Shown here: piece by piece, positions 1 to 4,881 of the stretch
Layout: each line of letters begins with the position of its first letter
How positions within the stretch are numbered: position 1 is the stretch's first letter
Origin: Syntrophorhabdaceae bacterium
Lineage (GTDB): Bacteria > Desulfobacterota > Syntrophorhabdia > Syntrophorhabdales > Syntrophorhabdaceae
Assembly: GCA_026415015.1 (NCBI GenBank)
Contig: JAOAHW010000065.1
Location: 1-5,978, forward strand
Length of the DNA: 5,978 nucleotides
Direction: 5' to 3'
Position numbers and translations under genes: made by a program
Notes under the pieces: model-generated
What the model saw: the letters and a program-made list of their open reading frames with translations, nothing else
What the model was told of the DNA's origin: nothing
Database searches by the model: none

Positions 1-288
1 AGATTTCAGCCCCAAGGTACAAATGTAGATTTTGTAGAGCTGTTAAATAACAATTCCATTAAGATAAGGACCTATGAAAGGGGTGTAGAGGATGAGACCC
101 TTGCCTGTGGCACAGGGGCTGTGGCAACAGGGATTATATTAAAGGAAAAGGGTCTTGTAAAAACCCCTGTGAAGATATGGACAAGAGGTGGAGAGAAGAT
201 AAATATCTATATTGATGATGCTGTCTATCTTGAGGGCGAGTCAAGGATTGTATTCAAGGGAGAACTCAACAAAGAGGCACTCTTGTAA
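1..288 (+). CDS. dapF: Diaminopimelate epimerase, C-terminal part (start off-window)
   Basis: This open frame runs from the first base to a TAA at 286-288 (95 residues), so the N-terminal half, with the first catalytic cysteine, lies outside the window. DapF interconverts LL- and meso-2,6-diaminopimelate in the cytoplasm without a cofactor, using two cysteines as a thiol/thiolate pair. Visible family signatures are GTNVDFVEL near residues 6-14 (the substrate-binding TNV-FV block), ERGVEDET at 26-33, and ACGTGAVATG at 35-44. Cys36 (codon 106-108) is the second catalytic cysteine and the following GTGA loop binds the substrate carboxylate. The C-terminal strand pattern (VKIWTRGGEKINIYI, then VYLEGESRIVFKGEL) is normal for the fold, so nothing appears truncated at this end. 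It lies 21 bases upstream of dapA on the same strand, so the two are probably co-transcribed. The assignment is firm; only the missing 5' part cannot be judged. Confidence 0.95.
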   Translation, partial: RFQPQGTNVDFVELLNNNSIKIRTYERGVEDETLACGTGAVATGIILKEKGLVKTPVKIWTRGGEKINIYIDDAVYLEGESRIVFKGELNKEALL

Positions 289-309
289 CCAAGAAAACAA
301 GGAGGAGTC

Positions 310-1194
310 ATGGAACTAAAAGGTGTTTATACAGCGCTGGCAACACCCTTTAAAGACTATAGTATCGATGAAGAGAGCTTCATAAAACTTTTGGATATGC
401 AACTTATGGCAGGGGTAGATGGTCTTGTCCCTTGTGGTTCCACAGGTGAGGCAGCAACACTGGATTATGAGGAACATGCAAGGGTAATTGAGATTACAGT
501 AAGACATGTGAAGGGTGCTGTCCCTGTTATGGCAGGCACAGGGTCTAATTCTACAAAAGAGGCTATAGAGCTTACTGAGAGCGCAAAGAAGATAGGGGCA
601 GATATGTGCCTTTTAACTACCCCATACTATAACAAACCAACCCAGGAAGGTCTATATAGGCACTATAAAAAGATAGCTGAAGAGGTAGATATTCCACTTG
701 TCTTGTATAACATACCTGGCAGGACAGGGATAAATATGTCACCGGAGACAATATACAGGCTATCCCAGATACCTAATATTATTGGTATTAAAGAGGCATC
801 AGGCTCTCTGACCCAGGTATCGGATATATACAGATTGACAAAAGGCAAGTTTGTTATAATGTCAGGGGATGACAACCTGTTTTTACCTATGATGAGCGTG
901 GGGTGCACAGGGGTAATCTCGGTGGTATCCAATATCATCCCAGATAAAATGATCAGTCTTTACAGGGCCTTTATAATAGAAAAGGATATACAAAAGGCAA
1001 TGGACATCCACACAGAACTCATGCCACTCATGCAGGCTATGTTCATAGAGACAAACCCTATCCCTGTAAAAGAGGCGCTGGCATTTTTGGGTATCATGAA
1101 AAATGAGTTGAGGCTGCCTTTATGTCCCCTCTCAGAAAAAAATAGAAATGCCTTGGGGGAGATATTAAAGGGATACGGGCTTATAAAAGATTAA
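310..1194 (+). CDS. dapA: 4-Hydroxy-tetrahydrodipicolinate synthase
   Basis: DapA is a TIM-barrel class I aldolase that condenses pyruvate (as a Schiff base) with aspartate 4-semialdehyde, the committed step of DAP/lysine synthesis. At 294 residues it is normal family length and aligns with E. coli DapA in register. It shows Lys161 (IGIKEASG, Schiff base), Tyr133 and Arg138 (VLYNIPGRTG), Tyr107 (TPYYNKP) and Thr45 in GSTGE at 43-47. Position 44 is Ser where E. coli has the triad Thr. Of the E. coli lysine-inhibition site, Ala49, His56, Asn80, Glu84 and Tyr106 are retained and His53 is Tyr. Lysine feedback is therefore plausible but not shown. The ATG at 310 is preceded by a strong AAGGAGGAG at 299-307. 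The dapB start follows 13 bases after the stop, which supports one dapF-dapA-dapB transcript. Related barrel aldolases (N-acetylneuraminate lyase, KDG aldolase) are less likely given the residue match and the neighbours. Confidence 0.97.
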   Translation: MELKGVYTALATPFKDYSIDEESFIKLLDMQLMAGVDGLVPCGSTGEAATLDYEEHARVIEITVRHVKGAVPVMAGTGSNSTKEAIELTESAKKIGADMCLLTTPYYNKPTQEGLYRHYKKIAEEVDIPLVLYNIPGRTGINMSPETIYRLSQIPNIIGIKEASGSLTQVSDIYRLTKGKFVIMSGDDNLFLPMMSVGCTGVISVVSNIIPDKMISLYRAFIIEKDIQKAMDIHTELMPLMQAMFIETNPIPVKEALAFLGIMKNELRLPLCPLSEKNRNALGEILKGYGLIKD

Positions 1195-1207
1195 AAAGGG
1201 GTTACAT

Positions 1208-1984
1208 ATGGTTAGATTGATTATAACAGGTGCAGCGGGAAAAATGGGCAAGGCAATAATAGGGGTTGCTGGCCAAGATAGAGGCTTTGAGATTACAGGG
1301 TTGACAGAGAGAAAAGGACACCCCCTTGTGGGGAAACAGGATCCATTAACCCATTTAGTGATCAGGGATGACCTCGAAGAGATAATAGATAACTGTGATG
1401 TTGTAATAGATTTTACAGAGCCTAAATCCTCTATTGCCCATCTCAAGCTGGCAAGGGCACACAAAAAGGCCATTGTCATAGGGACAACAGGCTTTACAGA
1501 TGATGACCTTGCCCAGATTAAAGATGCAGGCGATACAAGGGTAGTGTTTTCACCTAATATGAGTATGGGCATGAACCTTATGTTTGACCTTGTAGAGAGG
1601 GCAACAAGGATACTAAAGGATAACTTCGACATAGAGATACTGGAGATGCACCATAAGTGGAAAAAAGACGCACCAAGCGGGACAGCATTAAAGATAAAAG
1701 ACATAATAGAACAGACAGATAAAGACAAGACATGGGAAGAGATATATGGGAGACAGGGTGTAATAGGTGAGCGAAAAAAGGATGAACTGGCTGTCCTTGC
1801 ATTAAGGGGTGGCGATATAGTAGGTGAGCATACTGTCTTTTTTGCTGGTATTGGTGAGAGGGTAGAGATCACCCACAGGGCATATTCAAGGGAGAATTTT
1901 GCAAGGGGTGCACTTATTGCTGCCAGGTGGCTGGTAAACCAGGAAAATGGTATATATTCCATGAAGGATGTCCTGGGGCTTTGA
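1208..1984 (+). CDS. dapB: 4-Hydroxy-tetrahydrodipicolinate reductase
   Basis: DapB uses NAD(P)H to reduce the DapA product to tetrahydrodipicolinate. The 258-residue protein is full length for the family. It opens with the Rossmann loop GAAGKMG (8-14), followed by VVIDFTEP (65-72) and IGTTGF (91-96). The substrate-binding signature EMHHKWKKDAPSGTA lies at 146-160, with His148 and Lys152 matching the catalytic His159 and Lys163 of E. coli. The C-terminal domain has LRGGDIVGEHTVFF (199-212) and ITHRAYSRENFARGA (221-235). After the second beta strand the cofactor-discriminating segment reads TERKG, with both an acidic and basic residues, so use of both NADH and NADPH is possible but not provable. 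The ATG at 1208 follows AAAGGGG at 1195-1201 with a 6-base spacing. It is the last gene of the dap cluster. No convincing hairpin terminator follows, so some readthrough towards rex cannot be excluded. Confidence 0.97.
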   Translation: MVRLIITGAAGKMGKAIIGVAGQDRGFEITGLTERKGHPLVGKQDPLTHLVIRDDLEEIIDNCDVVIDFTEPKSSIAHLKLARAHKKAIVIGTTGFTDDDLAQIKDAGDTRVVFSPNMSMGMNLMFDLVERATRILKDNFDIEILEMHHKWKKDAPSGTALKIKDIIEQTDKDKTWEEIYGRQGVIGERKKDELAVLALRGGDIVGEHTVFFAGIGERVEITHRAYSRENFARGALIAARWLVNQENGIYSMKDVLGL

Positions 1985-1990
1985 CACCTC

Positions 1991-2010
1991 CTTGATAAAT
2001 ATTTCTCTTG
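1991..2010 (+). repeat. Distal copy of 20-bp direct repeat, Rex-operator-like
   Basis: CTTGATAAATATTTCTCTTG occurs here and again, base for base, at 2053-2072; the match stops at both ends. The unit is also an imperfect palindrome: 14 of 20 positions match its own reverse complement, around a perfect AAATATTT core. Laid on the classical Rex site TTGTGAAATATTTCACAA, its inner 18 bases match at 13 positions. Because the next gene encodes Rex, I infer an upstream Rex operator. Binding by another regulator remains possible. Confidence 0.5.
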
Positions 2011-2052
2011 TTCGATAGATTTTACCAATTTAAGCCTTTTTTATTGATTATG

Positions 2053-2072
2053 CTTGATAAATATTTCTCTTG
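2053..2072 (+). promoter_or_regulatory. Proximal copy of the 20-bp repeat, candidate Rex autoregulatory operator
   Basis: This is the second exact copy of the 1991-2010 element, 62 bases downstream start to start and 58 bases before the rex start codon. Its last three bases overlap the putative -35 hexamer at 2070-2075, a usual place for a repressor to block RNA polymerase. Rex proteins commonly repress their own operons when NADH is low; that knowledge, together with similarity to the Rex consensus, supports the call. No binding evidence can be seen from sequence alone. Confidence 0.5.
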
Positions 2073-2100
2073 CATTCTCTGACAATAACTGTTAGATAAT
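2070..2100 (+). promoter_or_regulatory. Putative sigma-70-type promoter of the rex operon
   Basis: TTGCAT at 2070-2075 resembles a -35 box (4 of 6 to TTGACA). TAGATA at 2093-2098 resembles a -10 box with a 17-base spacer; the overlapping GATAAT at 2095-2100 is closer to TATAAT but would need a 19-base spacer. Transcription would begin near 2105, leaving a leader of roughly 25 bases. The surrounding DNA is AT-rich, so chance matches are easy and the call is moderate. Confidence 0.4.
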
Positions 2101-2130
2101 ACTAAAAAAAATCAGTTTTTAGGTGACAAC

Positions 2131-2772
2131 ATGGCTAAATACGCAAAGATCCCTGAGGCGACTGTCAGGAGATTATCGAGTTATCTCAAGTGCCTTGAAG
2201 AACTTGAATCTAAGGACGAAAAGGTTGCTTCAAGCTCTATCCTTGCAACCATCTGTAATGTCAACCCAGCACAGGTAAGAAAAGATTTTGCCTATTTCGG
2301 TGAATTCGGCATAAGGGGGATGGGTTATAATATCAAGGAATTGAAGGAACATATAAAAAAGATATTGGGTATAGACAGGGAATGGAGGATTGCAGTGGTG
2401 GGTATAGGAAACCTCGGTAGCGCATTACTTGTATATAAAGATTTTTTGAAACAGAACTACAGGATAGTGGCTGCCTTTGATATAGACCCTGTAAAGGTAA
2501 TAGGCAATATATCTGAAAGGGTGGGAAGGCCTGTGGAGATACTCCATGTAAATAGGCTAAAGGAGGTTGTGGAGGCAAGAAACATAGAGATTGGGATTAT
2601 AACTGTACCACCTACAGAGGCACAGAAGGTGGCCAACCAGTTAGTGGAGGCAAATATAAAGGGTATACTAAACCTCTCCCCTGCCCCTGTTAGCGCACCT
2701 GAGCACGTGAAGGTGAGAAATTTATTTTTTACATCTGCCCTCGATAATCTGGTATACTATTTAACGAATTAG
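2131..2772 (+). CDS. rex: Redox-sensing transcriptional repressor Rex
   Basis: Rex is a homodimeric cytoplasmic DNA-binding protein that releases its operators when NADH binds, derepressing respiratory and fermentative genes. The 213 residues have the standard two-domain layout. An N-terminal winged helix (about 1-80) begins with the IPEATVRRLSSYLKCLEEL helix, and its recognition segment NPAQVRKDFAYFGEFG lies at 45-60. A Rossmann domain follows, with VGIGNLGSAL at 90-99 (GxGxxG) and the acidic Asp117 at the end of the second strand (AAFDID), as in NAD(H) binders. Further family blocks are ITVPPTEAQ (157-165), KGILNLSPAPVSAPE (177-191) and the C-terminal helix ending LVYYLTN, which is domain-swapped in known Rex dimers. 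The ATG at 2131 has AGGTGA at 2121-2126. It heads an apparent operon with a DUF350 gene and bioD, and probably regulates itself through the repeat pair upstream. Confidence 0.95.
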   Translation: MAKYAKIPEATVRRLSSYLKCLEELESKDEKVASSSILATICNVNPAQVRKDFAYFGEFGIRGMGYNIKELKEHIKKILGIDREWRIAVVGIGNLGSALLVYKDFLKQNYRIVAAFDIDPVKVIGNISERVGRPVEILHVNRLKEVVEARNIEIGIITVPPTEAQKVANQLVEANIKGILNLSPAPVSAPEHVKVRNLFFTSALDNLVYYLTN

Positions 2773-2780
2773 GGAGTCTT

Positions 2781-2990
2781 ATGTGGAAGATAATAAGTAA
2801 TATTATTGAGATGTTCATCTACTCTGCAGTGTATATTGTGGTTCTCCTTGTATCACTGAAGATAGTGGGTGCATCTATTTCTTCTGATTTTGAAAAAAAG
2901 ATTGCCAATGAAGGGAATACTGGATTATCTATTATCTGTGGTTGCCTGCTAATCGGCATAGCAATTGTAATATCTGGTGTGTTTAGATGA
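2781..2990 (+). CDS. Small two-helix membrane protein, DUF350-like
   Basis: A 69-residue protein with two predicted transmembrane helices (about 10-31 and 47-66) joined by a short charged loop, SSDFEKKIANEGN (34-46). The loop and second helix, with EGN followed by the glycine-rich LLIGIAIVISG, resemble the repeat unit of DUF350 inner-membrane proteins, whose biochemical function is unknown. Many DUF350 proteins contain more than one such unit; this one has a single copy and may need to oligomerise. There is no cleavable signal peptide. AGGGAG at 2771-2776 precedes the ATG by 4 bases and overlaps the rex stop. Its own stop overlaps the bioD start in ATGA (2987-2990), suggesting translational coupling. 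The tight placement between two real genes argues that it is a gene despite its size. The DUF350 assignment is by motif recall. Confidence 0.75.
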   Translation: MWKIISNIIEMFIYSAVYIVVLLVSLKIVGASISSDFEKKIANEGNTGLSIICGCLLIGIAIVISGVFR

Positions 2991-3712
2991 TGAAGTCATT
3001 ATTCATAACAGGAACAGATACAGGGGTTGGCAAAACAACAGTATCAGCATGCCTTACTGCATTTCTATCTGTTAAGAAAAGGCTCAATGTAGGGGTTATG
3101 AAACCTTTTGAGAGCGGTCTTTCAAAGCGTAACAAAGATGAACTCCCCTGGGATGCCATATGCCTAAGAGAGGCATCAGGAAGCTCAGATGACCTCAATA
3201 TGATCAGCCCCTATACCTTTGAGGCGCCACTTGCCCCTGAGGTTGCAGCATCTTTAGAGAATGTCCAGATTGATTTGAACATGGTGGACAGGATATACAA
3301 AAAGATCCTAAGTTTACATGATATTACAGTAATAGAAGGCGCAGGTGGGGTACTGGTCCCCATTAAAAGGAAGTTTTTTTACGGTGACCTTATCAAGAGA
3401 TGGGGTTGCCCTACAATAATTGTATCAAGGCTTGGCCTGGGGACAATAAACCATACGCTCCTGACTGTGGGCTATCTCAAAACAAGGGGTATAAAGATTG
3501 TAGGTGTCATCTTAAACAATAATGACGGGACAGGGGACCTGGCAGCAAAGACTAATCCTGACATACTCTCTGCCTATCTTGACTGCCCTATCCTCGGCAT
3601 ATTCCCATATAAGAAAAACCTACTAAAAGAGGGCATGAATAGACAGAGCCTGGCAAGGCTATTTTTTAAACACATAGACACAGATACTATCATGAAGGCA
3701 ATTGAGTTATAA
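2987..3712 (+). CDS. bioD: ATP-dependent dethiobiotin synthetase
   Basis: BioD closes the ureido ring of dethiobiotin from 7,8-diaminopelargonic acid, CO2 and ATP, the penultimate step of biotin synthesis. The 241-residue protein has the P-loop GTDTGVGKTT at 9-18, KPFESG at 39-44 (Lys39 corresponds to the catalytic Lys of KPVASG in E. coli) and Asp56 in WDAICL. It continues with SPYTFEAPLAP at 74-84, EGAGGVLVPI at 117-126 (Glu117 and the glycine turn contact substrate) and GLGTINHTLLTV at 150-161. Together these separate it from other P-loop amidoligases such as CobQ/CobB. The start is the ATG overlapping the upstream stop; a second ATG follows immediately at 2990. No strong ribosome-binding site is seen, so coupling to the upstream gene is likely. 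No other biotin gene (bioF, bioA, bioB) is in view. The 3' end overlaps the convergent aminotransferase by 6 bases. Confidence 0.93.
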   Translation: MMKSLFITGTDTGVGKTTVSACLTAFLSVKKRLNVGVMKPFESGLSKRNKDELPWDAICLREASGSSDDLNMISPYTFEAPLAPEVAASLENVQIDLNMVDRIYKKILSLHDITVIEGAGGVLVPIKRKFFYGDLIKRWGCPTIIVSRLGLGTINHTLLTVGYLKTRGIKIVGVILNNNDGTGDLAAKTNPDILSAYLDCPILGIFPYKKNLLKEGMNRQSLARLFFKHIDTDTIMKAIEL

Positions 3713-4876
3713 ACCTAGGGCCTTTATTGCCTCTTTAAAATAAGGTGCTGACCTCTCTATGACATCCATCTCAACACAGTATGCAATCCTGAAATAGCCT
3801 TTTCTACCAAAACCTGTCCCAGGGACTGCCAGTATATGGTACCTCTGGAGGTGCCTTATAAACTCTATATCGTCATCTATGGGTGATTTTGGGAATATAT
3901 AGAATGCGCCAAGGGGCTTTACAACCTCATATCCTGATTGGACGAGTATATTGTATATGGCATCCCTTTTTTTCTGATAATCATCTATATCAACGCTATT
4001 TTTCTGGAAGCTCTTCACAAGCCTCTGCATTATGGCAGGGGCATTAATAAACCCGAGTATCCTGTTGGAAAATATGGCTGCATCAATAACCTGCTGTGCA
4101 TCCTTCATTCTTGGTGAAATGGCTATATATCCTATCCTCTCACCAGGGAGGGCAAGGTCCTTGGAATGGGATGTTATAGCTATGGTGTCTTCGTAAATAC
4201 TGAACATATCAGGAAACTCTGTCCCATCATAGATAATCTTCCTGTATGCCTCATCAGATATGAGAAAGATCCTCTTATTGCTCTCATAAAGAACTGAGGC
4301 AAGACCTCTGAGTTCTTCCTCATCATATATAACACCTGTTGGGTTATTTGGGGAGTTTATTATAATGGCCTTTGTCTTTTCATTAATGGCATTTTTTATG
4401 TTTTCCAGGTCGAGATGAAAGTCCTCTTTTGTCTCTACAAGCCTCATTACACCACCATGGTTCTCTATATAGAATTTAAATTCCACAAAATAGGGGTTTA
4501 AGACAATGACCTCATCACCATGGTCAAGGAGGGACTTCAATATAACATTTATACCACCAGCAGACCCTACAGTCATAATAATATGGTCTTTTGTGAAGGC
4601 AATTCCTGTCCTTTCGCTGTTAAAAGCTGCTATCTCCTCTCTTACCTCCTCGTAACCGCTATTTGCCATATAGCGGTGCATACCTTTTTTTTCAGTGGTT
4701 ATAAGTCTTACAAGTTCTTTTTTTAGGGCATGTGGTGGCTCTGTCACAGGGTTTCCCAGGGTAAAATCAAAGATATTCGCATCTCCATACTGTTTTTTGA
4801 GTCTCTCGCCCTCTTCAAACATTGCTCTTATCCATGAAGAGCCTTTCATTGATTCTGAGATTTTTTTCGAAATCAT
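3707..4876 (-). CDS. Class I/II PLP-dependent aminotransferase, second of tandem pair
   Basis: A fold-type I PLP enzyme of 389 residues if read from the ATG at 4876. Signature elements are LGNPVTEPP near the N-terminus (40-48), the SPNNPTG cofactor loop (175-181), Asp208 and Tyr211 in SDEAYRK, and Lys239 in TSHSKDLALPGERIGY as the PLP Schiff-base lysine. Arg364 in YFRIAYC is the expected carboxylate-binding arginine. The active-site set is complete, so the enzyme is probably functional, but amino donor and acceptor cannot be read from sequence. The lysine motif differs from the SLSKTYNMTGWRIG-type block I recall for LL-DAP aminotransferase (DapL), so I give no symbol. I chose the ATG over a GTG at 4885 (392 residues) because AAGGGG at 4890-4885 sits 8 bases before the ATG, whereas the GTG begins at the last base of that site. 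The gene lies just downstream of a paralogue and its stop overlaps the bioD stop. Confidence 0.9.
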   Translation of the reverse strand: MISKKISESMKGSSWIRAMFEEGERLKKQYGDANIFDFTLGNPVTEPPHALKKELVRLITTEKKGMHRYMANSGYEEVREEIAAFNSERTGIAFTKDHIIMTVGSAGGINVILKSLLDHGDEVIVLNPYFVEFKFYIENHGGVMRLVETKEDFHLDLENIKNAINEKTKAIIINSPNNPTGVIYDEEELRGLASVLYESNKRIFLISDEAYRKIIYDGTEFPDMFSIYEDTIAITSHSKDLALPGERIGYIAISPRMKDAQQVIDAAIFSNRILGFINAPAIMQRLVKSFQKNSVDIDDYQKKRDAIYNILVQSGYEVVKPLGAFYIFPKSPIDDDIEFIRHLQRYHILAVPGTGFGRKGYFRIAYCVEMDVIERSAPYFKEAIKALGL

Positions 4877-4881
4877 TTTTA

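Noticed and set aside
663..938. Minus-strand open frame of 91 codons within dapA
   Set aside because: It is antisense to conserved dapA catalytic sequence, with no family resemblance and no neighbours in the same orientation.
1992..2021. A second possible promoter, TTGATA with TAGATT at an 18-base spacing, inside and after the distal repeat
   Set aside because: The TTGATA is part of the palindromic repeat and the proximal copy has no matching -10 at the same distance, so a chance match in AT-rich DNA is more likely.
1165..2028. A long open frame (287 codons) on the minus strand, antisense to dapB
   Set aside because: It lies opposite an unambiguous full-length dapB and its translation is rich in Ser/Pro with no recognisable motif, so it is a codon-usage shadow.
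2026..2046. Possible dap-operon terminator at the T run near 2037-2042
   Set aside because: Six T residues are present but no stable G-C stem precedes them; only a weak CAAT/ATTG pairing spans the run.
2102..2122. Possible hairpin CTAAAAA / TTTTTAG just before the rex ribosome-binding site
   Set aside because: The 7-bp stem is almost wholly A-T around a 7-base loop, so it would be unstable and is expected by chance in this AT-rich leader. I do not call it an attenuator.
3717..3736. Possible terminator hairpin (GGGC...GCCT followed by a short T-rich run) just past the bioD stop
   Set aside because: The stem is only about 4 bp with a G-T pair and the T run is interrupted. It also lies in conserved aminotransferase coding sequence.
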